From: Archivesica marissinica
Lineage: Eukaryota > Mollusca > Bivalvia > Venerida > Vesicomyidae
Reading direction: 5' to 3'
NCBI GenBank assembly: GCA_014843695.1
Contig: CM026394.1
Span: forward strand, 43,005,787 to 43,069,786
Length of the DNA stretch: 64,000 nucleotides
Positions 1 to 12,237 of this stretch are shown here, piece after piece (the first letter of the stretch is position 1; the number at the start of each line of letters is the position of its first letter). The notes beneath the pieces are model-generated. The model searched no databases. It saw only the letters and a list, made by a program, of their open reading frames with translations, and was not told where the DNA came from. The translations under genes and the position numbers were made by a program.

Positions 1-164
1 ATGAAATTAGAACTTGGGTTCGAGATTTTGGCGCGCATATGCTTTCGTCATCTGAACTGTATTATTTATAAATGTGTACATGAACATATGATGGTAATTC
101 TAAACACCAGATATATGCAAACCGATGCACTAGTTCACAAGAACAAATGCTTGATTTCACATCA

Positions 165-610
165 ACGTCAAGGTCATGTGGTATTACTATTTGAAAGGTC
201 AACCCCAAGGTCGTGTGTTATTGCTTATTTGAAAGGTCGACGTCAAGGTCGTGTAGTATGGCTTATTTGAAAGGTCGACGTCATGGTCGTGTAGTATGGC
301 TTATTTGAAAGGTCGACGTCAAGGTCGTGTGGTATGGCTTATTTAAAAGGTCGACGTCAAGGTCGTGTGGTATGGCTTATTTGAAAGGTCGACGTCAAGG
401 TCGTGTGTTATTGCTTATTTGAAAGGTCGACGTCAAGGTCGTGTAGTATGAATTATGTAAAAGGTCGACGTCAAGTAGTATGGCTTATTTGAAAGGTCGA
501 CGTCATGGTCGTGTAGTATTGCTTATTTGAAAGGTCGACGCCAAGGTCGTGTGGTATGGCTTATTTGAAAGGCAATCTCAAGGTCGTTTGGTATGGCTTA
601 TTTGAAAGGT
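165..610 (+). repeat. ~38-bp minisatellite
   Basis: About 11 units with GGTCGACGTCAAGGTCGTGT then GGTATGGCTTATTTGAAA. The period varies through short deletions. No gene is supported in 1-165 either. Confidence 0.9.
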
Positions 611-864
611 CATATGAGGTGTCATATACTATACGTTTGACCTACTTCATTTTCTAGTTACAATCATCTCTATATATATTAGTAGTAGTTATTGTCTAGG
701 CTACGTGTGTCCGTCTGTCTGTGTAGAGGATAACGCCAATGTGTGTGGGTGGTTTTTGTAGAAACTGTGGATATGTATATACGGTTTGTCTAGGAGAAAA
801 CGATTCGATTTTCGAAATCGTTCAAGGATTGTGACCAGCGAAAGGGTCACACATTGACTCCCTC

Positions 865-1030
865 ACTTGAAGCTGCATAACCTTCACATTCAGGGGCACG
901 ATATGGTCCGTTGACGAGTCGCCAGCTAATGGTTACTGATTGCTTATACACATGGCATGCAAGTATGGGATTCGGGAAGTACTGATGTTCATAAGGTGTG
1001 ACTGGCCCTTTTAATATGGGTGACACTATA
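865..1030 (+). mobile_element. SINE fragment (family F body)
   Basis: GCTAATGGTTACTGATTGCT and GGAAGTACTGATGTTCATAA match 13240-13400; the tRNA head is not recognisable. Confidence 0.6.
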
Positions 1031-1182
1031 ATAAAAAAACATTTGGATATAAGTTCATATAACCTCAATAAGCTTTAAGCTTTCGATTAAATCCATTTTC
1101 ATTCTGTATACAATCGATATGTACTGTACATTATGAATGAATAAATATGTTTAAACCAAACAACATTTTACTTTACTTAATA

Positions 1183-1193
1183 CATATATATAC

Positions 1194-1237
<44 letters not shown>

Positions 1238-1263
1238 TATATATATATATATATATATATATT
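1183..1263 (+). repeat. (TA)n microsatellite
   Basis: About 80 bp of near-pure AT dinucleotides next to the LINE fragment. Confidence 0.95.
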
Positions 1264-1309
1264 GATGTCCTTAATTGATACATTCGTGATCGTGATACAG
1301 CACTGAGAG

Positions 1310-2045
1310 GCATAGGAGGAAACAAGCTTAGACTTTATAAAACGTTTAAACTAGTTTTTGAAGCTGAACATTATTGCAAGTTTAGGCTTTATAAAACATT
1401 TAAACTAGTTTTTGAAGCTGAACATTATTGCAAATCAGTTGTAAACAAGTCATATAGGGGTGCCCTTGCAAAATTTAGAAGTGGTACAGCTACAATAGGC
1501 ATTGCAATTGGCAGATATAATGGTTTACCAATCAGGGATCGAATTTGTTTACAGTGTACTGACTGTGTTGTAGATGAAACTCATGTGTTATTACATTGTC
1601 CTCTGTACAATAGTTTACGAGCAGAATTGTTAAATGAAGCTTCTACACTGAATGGAAATTTTAATGCTTTTAATGATGGTGAAAAAATGGCTTATCTACT
1701 TTCTAATCTAGATATTGTATTTTTAAGTGCCAAAACCTGTTTTAATATTTTAAATAGAAGAAAAACATTGTTGTATAACTGAAGATTTTAACATATTGTA
1801 TATATAGTAATGTTGTAAATACATCACTGAGTATTAAGATATTATATAATTGTTCAGTATTTAACTAGTGCTGTGCGAAGGCTTTTACTGTACTTATTGT
1901 GTCTTAGAAAATTGTCTTCATTATATTGCTACGTTTTAAGTCTCTCATATTTCTTCTTAGAACGGTTTGCATGATGAAAGTTTCTATATTATGTAATTAT
2001 ATGTATCATGTAAAGTGAGACTATAATAAACATATCTTATCTTAT
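1310..2045 (+). mobile_element. 3' end of a non-LTR retrotransposon (LINE)
   Basis: The C-terminal Cys/His motif of LINE proteins is readable from about 1480: GRYNGLPIRDRICLQC, then DETHVLLHCPLYNSLR, with a stop after 1780. The copy ends in a TCTTA repeat (about 2028-2045), a common LINE 3' tail. It is 5'-truncated, and a 54-bp stretch is tandemly duplicated at 1332-1437. The reverse transcriptase itself is missing. Confidence 0.75.
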
Positions 2046-2151
2046 CTTTACATTTGAGTTATGATTGCACAATAGATTGACATTATCAAGTGCTGGTTGC
2101 ATCATTAGAACTGTATCTAGCCAGTTACATGTCGTGGAATAATTAACCTGC

Positions 2152-2745
2152 TGAATTCCGATCGGTTTCACAATAATTAGCTAGTGAATTATGATTGGTT
2201 TCACCATAATCAGATAGTGAATTGTGGTTTCACAATAATTAGCTAGTGAATTATGATTGGTTTCACAATAATTAGCTAGTGAATTGTGGTTTCACAATAA
2301 TTAGCTAGTGAATTATGATTGGTTTCACAATAATTAGCTAGTGAATTGTGGTTTCACAATAATTAGCTAGTGAATTATGATTGGTTTCACAATAATCAGC
2401 TAGTTAATTGTGGTTTCACAATAATTAGCTAGTGAATTATGATTGGTTTCACCATAATCAGCTAGTGAATTGTGGTTTCACAATAATTAGCTAGTGAATT
2501 ATGATTGGTTTCACAATAATCAGCTAGTGAATTGTGGTTTCACAATAATTAGCTAGTGAATTATGATTGGTTTCAACATAATCAGCTAGTGAATTGTGGT
2601 TTCACAATAATTAGCTAGTGAATTATGATTGGTTTCACCATAATCAGCTAGTGAATTGTGGTTTCACAATAATTAGCTAGTGAATTATAATTGGTTTCAC
2701 CATAATCAGCTAGTGAATTGTGGTTTCACAATAATTAGTCAAGTG
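2152..2745 (+). repeat. ~62-bp satellite, left block
   Basis: Alternating half-units TAGTGAATTATGATTGGTTT-CACAATAATCAGC and TAGTGAATTGTGGTTTCACA-ATAATTAGC. It resumes at 5116 on the other side of the hAT element. Confidence 0.95.
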
Positions 2746-5115
2746 AAGTGAAATACACAATTACAACTACCAGCAGACAGCTCTATAACCATGATAACCA
2801 GTGAAGTCACAAGGGTGTGACAAGGCCCTGCTGCATTTGGGATGTAATTAAAATGTGGCTTCATTTAGCCGGCTATATAAGTATGTGGGGAGTAGAACAG
2901 ATTCATATTCTAGATTTCTCTCTGACCATTCCATGTGATTAATGAACTTTGTGAAAATTGTTTTTGTGGCTGTGAATATTGCAGACTTTGTATAAATTAG
3001 GTGTTCGGTAATTATCCTGAATATTGCCATTTTATAAGTGTCTGTCGAGTGTTACTTCATAATGCACAAGGGTGGGAGACCACAGAAATCAGTGTGGGAA
3101 CATTTCCTGCAAGTCGATGTTGGAAACAAGAAGTATGCCAAATGCAAGAAGTGTGGTCGACAACAAGCCAACAATGCTGCCAGAATGCAGGCACATCATG
3201 CAAAGTGCTCAAATGATTCTGTATCTGTGTCTGCTGAACGCATGCAGATGATCGGACACAAACGACAAAGATACAGGTCTCGCTCTACATCTCCACCACG
3301 CAAGCGCCCTGATGTTGTGATTCAAAGTGACATAGACAGTTATATTGTCAAGACATCGCCCACTTTCAAATCTGCAATGGACATAGAAATCGCCAAATTG
3401 TTTTATTCCTGTAGTTTGCCATTCACTATTGCAGAACATGATCAGTTCGTCAAAGTTATCAAGATGCTCAGGCCTGGATATATTCCTCCGAATCGCAAAG
3501 CTGTTGGTGGTCATTTACTTGATACAGTGACAGAAGATCTGAATGAACAAATGAAGAAGGATATACAGGGCTCTACAAATGCAACACTAGTCCAGGATGG
3601 ATGGTCTAACATTCATAATGAACCTATACTTGCCTCATGTCTGCAGGTTGATGACAAGTCTTATCTGCTCGACAGTTGGGACACTGGTTCAATGTCAAAA
3701 ACTGCTGACAACTGCAAGGAACTTTGTCAGGAATCAATCCGTGTTGCCAAGGATAAGTTTGGCTGTACTGTGACAAGTATAGTGACAGATAACGCTAAAA
3801 ATATGGAACGCATGAGACACGCCTTGAAAGTTGATGATGACAACCTAGTGGTCTACGGATGTTCGGCACATTGGCTGAATTTGTTGGGAGAGGACCTCAC
3901 CCCATCGGCTGTGATGAAGCATGTCACCGAAGTCCAAAAATACTTCAGGAACCACCACAAGCCCAATGCCTGGTTGTCAGAGTGCTCGGGTAGCGTCAAA
4001 CCACAACTGCCTGGTGAGACAAGGTGGAAAAGCCAGCTGACATGTTTAGATACATTTGTGACGAACCGCAGTCATTACATGAAAATCATCCAGGACCATG
4101 AGGATGATATTGATGCTTCAATCATACGCAAAATCCAGGACTTTAACCTATTCAGGAACGTTCGTGATCTAGCTGCCCAACTACGACCTGTTGCCAAAGC
4201 TCTGGATAGATGTCAAGGTGACAAGTGTAGCATCGCAGATGCTTGTGATGTGTGGCTCAAGCTGTTAACAGATCCAATGCTCCAAGCCCATATCAAAGCT
4301 GTGGAGAAACGCTTCAAACAGGCTATCCTTGATGAACATTTAGTAGCCTACATGCTCCATCCATCCTACAGGGGTGCTAATCTAAGTGCAAAACAATTGG
4401 ACACTGTGAATGAATGGGTTACATCCCAGGACCCAAGTTTCATTGTATCACTAATCAACTATCAGGCACAAGCATCACCATTTCCTGCTACATTCTTCAC
4501 AGACTTTGCAACAAAGCTTGCCCCTATCAAATGGTGGAAGGCTCTCAAATCCTATGGAGTATCTAGTGACTTTATAGCTTTAGCTGTAAAACTCTTGTCC
4601 TGCCCTGCATCATCGGCCTCAATTGAGAGGATATTTTCCAATTTTGGACATATTCACACCAAAGTGCGCAATCGACTGGGCAATGCCAAGCTGGTATTCT
4701 GCTACAGAATTCTGAGGGGTTGTGCTGAATTGGACTATTGAACTAAATCCACCAATGAACTGACAGGACAATGATCATCCATTTTAATATTCTTTGTGAC
4801 CAGTACATGTCTACACTCTTAATAATATATGTCATCATATTATATTCATATTTATGTAAATAAACAAATAAACAATCAATCAGTAGTTTTTCATTACAAA
4901 TAATGTGTGATGTACATGTATGTGTGATTGGCTGTATGATAGTGCATAATGTTTGAATGAGGGGAGTGCATGACAAGATTTTACACACACACACTCCCAG
5001 TCTGATTCATATTACATCTGATTTTTTACGTTATTTACAGTTTTTTACAGTTAATAACAGTTTTTTACAATGTTACGTAAAAAATAGGTTTTTTACGGTA
5101 AAAGACCCAACCCTG
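2746..5115 (+). mobile_element. hAT DNA transposon with right TIR; left TIR not found
   Basis: The right end is clear: the reverse complement begins CAGGGTTGGGTCTTTTACCG at 5115, a typical hAT terminus, with several TTTTTTAC subterminal repeats in 5018-5100. The following 8 bp (CCTAGTGA) belong to the flanking satellite. On the left the satellite stops at about 2745 but no CAGGG terminus is visible, so the left end looks deleted and this copy may not move by itself. Confidence 0.75.
3062..4741 (+). CDS. hAT-superfamily transposase with BED zinc finger, 559 aa, intact frame
   Basis: BED-type finger at residues 28-49 (C28, C31, H45, C49), preceded by GGRPQKSVWEHF. A DUF659-like and RNase-H-fold core follows: D179 in VQDGWSN, D243 in VTDNAKNM, CSAH in the CxxH position, TRWKS. 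The hAT C-terminal dimerisation block carries E522 in SASIERIFSNFG. All three catalytic acids and the full domain order are present with no stop, so the copy could encode active enzyme. The open frame runs upstream to 3038 without ATG; the first ATG is 3062. The gene sits inside a 62-bp satellite (2152-2745 and 5116-5330). Confidence 0.9.
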   Translation: MHKGGRPQKSVWEHFLQVDVGNKKYAKCKKCGRQQANNAARMQAHHAKCSNDSVSVSAERMQMIGHKRQRYRSRSTSPPRKRPDVVIQSDIDSYIVKTSPTFKSAMDIEIAKLFYSCSLPFTIAEHDQFVKVIKMLRPGYIPPNRKAVGGHLLDTVTEDLNEQMKKDIQGSTNATLVQDGWSNIHNEPILASCLQVDDKSYLLDSWDTGSMSKTADNCKELCQESIRVAKDKFGCTVTSIVTDNAKNMERMRHALKVDDDNLVVYGCSAHWLNLLGEDLTPSAVMKHVTEVQKYFRNHHKPNAWLSECSGSVKPQLPGETRWKSQLTCLDTFVTNRSHYMKIIQDHEDDIDASIIRKIQDFNLFRNVRDLAAQLRPVAKALDRCQGDKCSIADACDVWLKLLTDPMLQAHIKAVEKRFKQAILDEHLVAYMLHPSYRGANLSAKQLDTVNEWVTSQDPSFIVSLINYQAQASPFPATFFTDFATKLAPIKWWKALKSYGVSSDFIALAVKLLSCPASSASIERIFSNFGHIHTKVRNRLGNAKLVFCYRILRGCAELDY

Positions 5116-5335
5116 CCTAGTGAATTATGATTGGTTTCACCATAATCAGCTAGTGAATTGTGGTTTCACAATAATTAGCCTAGTGAATTATGATTGGTTT
5201 CATCATAATCAGCTAGTGAATTATGATTGCTTTCACCATAATCAGCCTAGTGAATTATGATTGGTTTAACCATAATCAGATAGTGAATTGTGGTTTCACA
5301 ATAATTAGCCTAGTGAATTATCAGTTAATCTGTTC
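5116..5335 (+). repeat. ~62-bp satellite, right block
   Basis: Same units as 2152-2745 but more diverged, often with GCCTAGTG in place of GCTAGTG. It decays into single-copy-like sequence by 5400. Confidence 0.92.
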
Positions 5336-5820
5336 CATAATAATTTGGCCTGGTGAATTCTGTTGGGTTTACGATAATTAGCCAAAGTTCTGATTGGTTT
5401 CAACAATCTGAATGCTGTGATGAATTTGACTGGTTAATCGTCTTCTTACGATCATTTGACTGAGCATAAAAGAGTCCTCTCTCTCTGTGTAATGACAAAA
5501 GAAGCAACCCTTGTTTACTATCGAGTCTCATGTAGTGGTTAATATGTTTGCAAGCCAAAACATTTAATTAATACTTTATTCAAAGTTTTAATTTGCAGTA
5601 TATGTGTATTCCTGGGCTTGTTTCCACCGACGATCACGTTACAGGACCACATCAGTCACTACGTTAACAGTCTAAACCCGATCCCTTCATGGGCTGCTCA
5701 GAAAGTGCCGGGCAGACAACACTAACCTGATATTGTCTGCGACCGAAAGGGAAGTAGCACCATCTAAAATCGCATTATATAATGGTAACGTTGTATGTGT
5801 GCATTAAACACCCATAGATA
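5336..5820. other. no gene seen
   Basis: Decaying satellite to about 5410, then unremarkable sequence without a long frame or recognisable repeat. Confidence 0.6.
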
Positions 5821-6041
5821 GTGTGTCCGATTAGCGCGCTCGCTTCTCACCAATGCAACCCGGGTTCGATCCTCGGACCGGGAAGTATGAGATGGTAAGG
5901 TGGTCGCCAGATCGGACAGGTGGGTTTTCTCCGGGTACTCCGGTTTCCTCCCACACGAATGACCACATTTACGCTTTCATCCGCGCCAACGAGAGTGATT
6001 AATATGAGTTGTTAAAACGTGCTTCGCAATCATTTAAACAC
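5821..6041 (+). mobile_element. tRNA-derived SINE (family A)
   Basis: Same body and tail as 20869-21117. The A box is damaged by a short deletion (GATTAGCGCGCTC). Confidence 0.8.
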
Positions 6042-6334
6042 ACATAGATAGCTACAAAGATGAAGTCTGTTTAATACGGCAACATTCTTCAATAACAACT
6101 ACATGAACACGAACGGTCAACAAATTTATTGTCATATTTGTACAGAACAAAACTGACAGGTATTTTACAAAATATAAAAACTAAATGTTACGCTTACACA
6201 ATAATAATACAGACTACCTCGAACTTTCACCACATTTAGACCAAGAAATAAGATCAAACTTATAATCAAAACTTTAAGTCGATTCCTTTTCTTATAAAGA
6301 AACAAGGTGTTCATGAAATACAACACTACATTTA

Positions 6335-7058
6335 AGCAATGTTCTACTAACAGCTGATGAACTGGTAATGTTCTAGTAGCAGCTGATGAACTAGCAATGT
6401 TCTAGTAGCAGCTGATGAACTAGCAATGTTCTAGTAGCAGCTGATGAACTAGCAATGTTCTAGTAGCAGCTGATGAACTGGTAATGTTCTAGTAGCAGCT
6501 GATGAACTGGTAATGTTCTAGTAACAGCTGATGAACTAGCAATGTTCTAGTAGCAGCTGATGTACTAGCAATGTTCTAGTAACAGCTGATGAACTAGCAA
6601 TGTTCTACTAACAGCTGATGAACTGGTAATGTTCTAGTAGCAGCTGATGTACTAGCAATGTTCTAGTAACAGCTGATGAACTAGCAATGTTCTACTAACA
6701 GCTGATGAACTGGTAATGTTCTAGTAGCAGCTGATGAACTAGCAATGTTCTACTAACAGCTGATGAACTGGTAATGTTCTAGTAGCAGCTGATGTACTAG
6801 CAATGTTCTAGTAGCAGCTGATGTACTAGCAATGTTCTAGTAACAGCTGATGAACTAGCAATGTTCTACTAACAGCTGATGAACTGGTAATGTTCTAGTA
6901 GCAGCTGATGTACTAGCAATGTTCTAGTAACAGCTGATGAACTAGCAATGTTCTACTAACAGCTGATGAACTGGTAATGTTCTAGTAGCAGCTGATGAAC
7001 TAGCAATGTTTTGTGAAGCAGCTGATGAACTGGCAATGTTCTAGTAGCAGCTGACGTA
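6335..7058 (+). repeat. 29-bp minisatellite, ~25 units
   Basis: Unit AGCAGCTGATGAACTAGCAA then TGTTCTAGT. Variants CTAGCA/CTGGTA, GTAGCAG/CTAACAG and GATGTAC alternate, suggesting higher-order copying. Confidence 0.95.
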
Positions 7059-8551
7059 CCGACAATGCTTATGGCTTCAATGAGAGACATCGCTGGTCTC
7101 TCTATTACCTCCCTTGTCAGATAAAGTCTGATGTATCCAGGAATGTAAATAGTGTGAAACTTGAGACTTTTTGTTAGAAATAATAATGATAGCTGTTTAA
7201 TGTAATACCATGTTCTTTGCATCGATGCTGGGTGGGGAAATTGTTTGTACAAATGACCAATCTAAGTTTACAAAATTTGTGAGTTGTAGTGAAATCTTGG
7301 CTTAGACAAGAAGAATGATAATATTTTTAGAGCAAACACTACCTTGTCGAAGCTGTCATCGATCTTTTTTATCCAGAAATTGTTGTTCTGATGTGGTAAA
7401 GTTACAAGCATGTTGATATTGCGTGTGTGTGTGTGTGTGTGTGTGTATTGTGTACCACGTCATCAATTGTGGATTTCACTTGAGCGTTGTATGTATACCA
7501 ACAGACAGCTGTCAAAAGTATCTATTTTTGACACACTTCCATCTTTTAAAACTATCTTTTATTAGATTTGGAGAAAGGATCAGAATGTCGCACAATAGGT
7601 AATTGATGTATTATGGATTGAAGTCTTGATTGATGCTAACATTCCCGTATCTTACATTCAATATTCTGCTATTGTGGCGGGATTTTGCAGGAATTCTGCG
7701 GAATCCCGTTGGCACAACCTGCCATTTTACGCGAGATGTGGGATTTCTGCTCTTTTCTGCGCTTGGCGGAATTCTTGAGGGATCGGGGAAATTTTACTAT
7801 ATATGCACTCGTTTCATTTTGAGGGAGAACTAACGAGGAACGAAAGGGGAACTGACCATGGAAGATAAATTAGGGTGGGAATTTTATTGTATTATTTACG
7901 GATTTTGAAGGGAATATTAGCATCAAATGAATATTTTTGACGTGATATGCTTTTGATGATAAACAAAGTTGTGATATTATTATGATAAACATTAGAAAAG
8001 AGTAAATATATATGACTTTGAAGCTGAAAATCTGAGTTTATTTTATTTATTCCCATGACGACTGGAATGTCAATTTAAAAGTTCTCACAAGTCTGTCCAC
8101 GACTGAACGCCTAACTACGCTACCAGCATAGTCGTGACAATAGGTCCTTTTAGTTGGAATCCTTTGTTTTTACTGTTGTCTCCTAACCAGATGCTGTGGT
8201 GTGATAAATGTCATTTTATCAAAATCGCGTTAATTAATTGATATTTACGTATTTGTAAATATCTGTTGGTATAAAGTAATTTAATAATTATAAGATGAGA
8301 AAGTGGATAAAAATTGTTAACATGTTGTGCAAAGGAAACAACGATAAAAACAGAGGAAATCTGACTGTTCGAGATATTAATCAAACTATGGAAAAACAAT
8401 GTTGTGATGTGTATTGTGCAAATCTTGCAAGCCTGTTAGTGTTGTTGACGAGTTGGGAACCTACACAATTCAGCTATATAGTACTGAATCATTACAACCC
8501 ACCCCTCACAGATATTACACACATCTTCATACAGCCTTGTTCAAAATATAG
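7059..8551. other. no gene seen
   Basis: Holds one GT microsatellite and a GC-richer patch around 7670-7790. Short open frames show no family resemblance. Confidence 0.6.
7421..7447 (+). repeat. (GT)n microsatellite
   Basis: Twelve or so GT repeats in otherwise unannotated sequence. Confidence 0.95.
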
Positions 8552-9702
8552 CAGGACTCATTCTAGGGAGAATTGAGAAAACGTCTTTAAATGGTGTTAT
8601 TTCATAAATGTCAACAAAATAGTGCTAAAATACGATATGACCATTAAATACAATATTTGAATACGAGTGCTTTCTAATTGGCCAGTGTATCTTGTTGGAC
8701 AAACTTTGGTCAGTGTATCTTGTTGGACAAACTTTGACCAGTATATCTTGTTAGACAAACTTTGGCCAGTGTATCTTGATGGACAAACTTTGGTCAGTGT
8801 ATCTTGTTGGACAAATTTTGGCCAGTGTATCTTGTTGGAAACCTTTGGTCAGTGTATCTTGTTGGACATACTTTGGCCAGTGTATCTTGTTGGACATACT
8901 TTGGCCAGTGTATCTTGTTAGACAAACTTTGGCCAGTGTATCTTGATGGACAAACTTTGGTCAGTGTATCTTGTTGGACAAATTTTGGTCAGTGTATCTT
9001 GTTGGACAAACTTTGGTCAGTGTATCTTGTTGGACAAACTTTGGTCAGTGTATCTTGTTGGACAAACTTTGACCAGTGTATCTTGTTGGACAAACTTTGG
9101 CCAGTGTATCTTGTTAGACAAACATTGGCCAGTGTGTCTTGATGGACAAACTTTGGCCAGTGTGTCTTGTTGGAAACCTTTGGCCAGTGTATCTTGTTGG
9201 ACAAACTTTGGCCAGTGTATCTTGTTGGATAAACTTTGGTCAGTGTATCTTGTTAGACAAACATTGGCCAGTGTGTCTTGATGGACAAACTTTGGCCAGT
9301 GTGTCTTGTTGGAAACCGGTGGCCAGTGTATCTTGTTTGACAAACTTTGGCCAGTGTATCTTGTTGGACAAACTTTGGCCAGTGTATCTTGTTGGAAACC
9401 TTTGGCCAGTGTATCTTGATGAACAAACTTTGGCCAGTGTATCTTGTTGGACAAACTTTGGCCAGTGTATCTTGTTGGACACACTTTGGCCAGTGTATCT
9501 TGTTGAACAAACTTTGGCCAGTGTATCTTGTTGGACAAACTTTGGCAAGTGTATCTTGTTGGCAAGTGTATCTTGTTAGACAAACTGTGGCCACTGTATC
9601 TTGGACAAATTTTGGCTAGTGTATCTTGATGGACAAACTTTTGTATGAAAATTGGTAAAAAAAACATATTTTGGGCAGTGTCACCCTCTAGAATGAGTTC
9701 TG
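8552..9702. mobile_element. hAT-like non-autonomous element filled by a 30-bp minisatellite
   Basis: Ends CAGGACTCATTCTAGGG and, reversed, CAGAACTCATTCTAGAGGG. Relatives at about 21656-21893 (right end CAGGGCTCATTCTAGAGGG) and 24815-24903 share the subterminal sequence and hold one GGCCAGTGTATCTT unit at most. A target duplication is not recognisable. Confidence 0.7.
8676..9640 (+). repeat. 30-bp minisatellite, ~32 units
   Basis: Unit TTGGCCAGTGTATCTTGTTG plus GACAAACTTT, with some shorter variants (GAAACC replacing GACAAAC). A period divisible by three makes long frames open on both strands; none looks like a gene. Confidence 0.95.
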
Positions 9703-9865
9703 TATATTCAATATTCATACATTAAAATGATATAAGATATATAATGACCTGCCATTCATGCAGTTGTATTTCCATAGCACCAACTAGACTATATTGAGCA
9801 CAAATTTCTATCAACTATGTTTATATCATTTCAATAATCCAAGTAAATAATCATTCTCTTCCAAA

Positions 9866-10365
9866 TATACACACATTTATATCCCAAATACACACATTTA
9901 TATCCCAAATACACACACATTTATATCCAAAATACACACACATTTATATCCCAAATACACACACATTTATATCCCAAATACACACACATTTATATCCCAA
10001 ATACACACACATTTATATCCCAAATACACACACATTTATATCCCAAATACACACACATTTATATCCCAAATACACACACATTTATATCCCAAATACACAC
10101 ACATTTATATCCCAAATACACACACATTTATATCCCAAATACACACACATTTATATCCCAAATACACACACATTTATATCCCAAATACACACACATTATA
10201 TCCCAAATACACACATTTATATCCCAAATACACACACATTTATATCCCAAATACACACACATTTATATCCCAAATACACACACATTTATATCCCAAATAC
10301 ACACACATTTATATCCCAAATACACACACATTTATATCCCAAATACACACACATTTATATCCCAT
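9866..10365 (+). repeat. 23-bp minisatellite, ~22 units
   Basis: Unit ACACACACATTTATATCCCA plus AAT, almost no substitutions except two units with a CA deleted. Confidence 0.96.
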
Positions 10366-11045
10366 TAACAGAAACAACATCTTAACAACAATATGAGATC
10401 TAATCCTCAAATAAACTTGGCAGTTCTAGAATTTGTGATAGAAATGATGATATAAGTCATGTTGTGGGAAAACTAGCACAATTGACATGTGAACAAAGTA
10501 TTGATAGAATGCTAACCTTGGTATCAAATACCAAGCTATATTACTTAGTTATGAATTTTAGCTGATCTCCCCCCCCCCCCGTTATTTGCCTACCAGATTA
10601 CTGTCTACAGCCCATGTTGATACGCTGTGTTTTCCAGTATATTATGTTTGCTGGTTTGATATGGTCACGAGCTTGTATCAAACAAGAAAAACCGTATCAT
10701 AACTAGTTCCTGAGAAAATAATAACGCATTCACAATACATGTACATTAATTTCTATTTAATAAAACGTGAAGCCAAATTGTCTTACTGGTCTATCGTGTT
10801 GGTTTTCCTACAGAGCACCTCATGAACAATATATCATTGATAGAGCGCAAAACTTCTCGACTACCTGCATCATACACAGACAGAGAACAGAAATCAGTAA
10901 TTTGAAACTATCCAAAAATGTAGTTTGATAAAAAATTTACTCTAGAAAAATAACTTAAAAAGATATTTATCTACTGGCCCGTAATGATTTCGAAGACAAA
11001 AATTGATTTAAAATCGATAGCTAGTTACACAAGATAATCAATACT
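10366..11045. other. no gene seen
   Basis: AT-rich sequence with a ten-C run at about 10570-10579. Confidence 0.6.
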
Positions 11046-11213
11046 CCCGTGCACATTTCTCCCAGCTTCAATGCACATTTCTCCCAATCTCAATGCACAT
11101 TTCTCCCAGCTCCCATGCACATTTCTCCCAGCTACCATGCACATTTCTCCAGCTACCATGCACATTTCTCCAGCTCCCATGCACATTTCTCCAGCTCCCA
11201 TGCACATTTCTCA
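11046..11213 (+). repeat. ~20-bp minisatellite
   Basis: About eight units of CATGCACATTTCTCCCAGCT with small length changes. Confidence 0.9.
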
Positions 11214-11516
11214 TCCAGACACTGCCAAGATGAACCTTATTCATACAACTTCAGCGAGGAAATACCATATACGATATGTACGTAGCCTGTATATCAAAGT
11301 ATACAGTAGCGTACACTTGTATGGATATGTACTAGATATATGGGACCATACCCTCCTGCATATATAGAACAATATTCCACTATGTTATCACAAATAAGCC
11401 GAGCTCATTCGGGCTAAATAACCTGCACAATCAGCAGTTTTTCGTGACAATTTTTTAAAGATCTTTATTTCTTTATTTGTATTATTATTTTAATTGCAGA
11501 ATAATACACAACAATA

Positions 11517-11752
11517 CCCTTTGCATGCTAGCGGCTGATACAATACACTTTTGCAAACAGCATAGAGCCAGATCAGACAGCACAGAACGTATAATCTGAT
11601 CAGGCTCTATCCTGTTTGCTATTCGGATAGTGGAGCTAAAACACTTGGCTGAATAGCAAACATAGATCCTGATCAGACGCGGGTTGCGCCGCAACTGATC
11701 TGGATCTATGTTATTTGCAAATGTGATTGTATTTACTCAGCAGGCAAAGGGG
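11517..11752. mobile_element. piggyBac-type MITE, second family
   Basis: TIRs CCCTTTGCATGC / CCCCTTTGCCTGC. TTAA is kept on the right (11753-11756) and mutated to AATA on the left. Two imperfect palindromes lie around 11566-11612 and 11662-11712, with the recurring half-sites GATCAG and TGGATCTA. A fragment is at 16207-16290. Confidence 0.7.
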
Positions 11753-12072
11753 TTAATAAGATCGAATATTACAATAGTTAAAATGAATAGAGGTCAGAAA
11801 TAACGAAATAATGGTAACAGAATACAAAATAGATTTATAGCACAGATTATCAACAAGTACTCCAAGTAAAGATAAATACATGAACTATTGTACAATCTAA
11901 CAAACAAATTATTGATTCTAACACAAGCAATAACAAACGTCATTGAGCTTAGCGGCAAAACATACTAGCCATTCTCAAGTCAAATTTATTTATAAAGTCA
12001 GGTGCAGCAAAACATTGGCACTGAGTACACAAGCTCTGATAGGCGTTTACAGCCGAGTGTAGCCGTTTACAA

Positions 12073-12155
12073 TTGTGCCCTTAGGCAAGGAATTTAAATG
12101 CCACGTTGTTGTAAGAACTTGTTTCGCAATCGAGCTAAACTAAATTTGTAGAACT
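12073..12155 (+). mobile_element. SINE fragment (family B), internally deleted
   Basis: AATTGTGCCCTTAGGCAAGG joined to TTGTTTCGCAATCGAGCTAA; the centre of the body is missing. Confidence 0.6.
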
Positions 12156-12237
12156 ATTCCAGCAACTCTCCCGGAGCTCAATATACGGAGACTAGTAGAT
12201 CTGGAGCGTATAAACCTTTTCTCCGATCTCAAACTGG

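Noticed and set aside
8667..9718. Open frames on both strands at 8.7-9.7 kb (up to 233 residues)
   Set aside because: They arise from the 30-bp minisatellite; frames are open on both strands equally.
9866..10365. CRISPR-like regular repeat
   Set aside because: Units are contiguous without unique spacers and the DNA is eukaryotic; it is a minisatellite. The same applies to all other arrays here.
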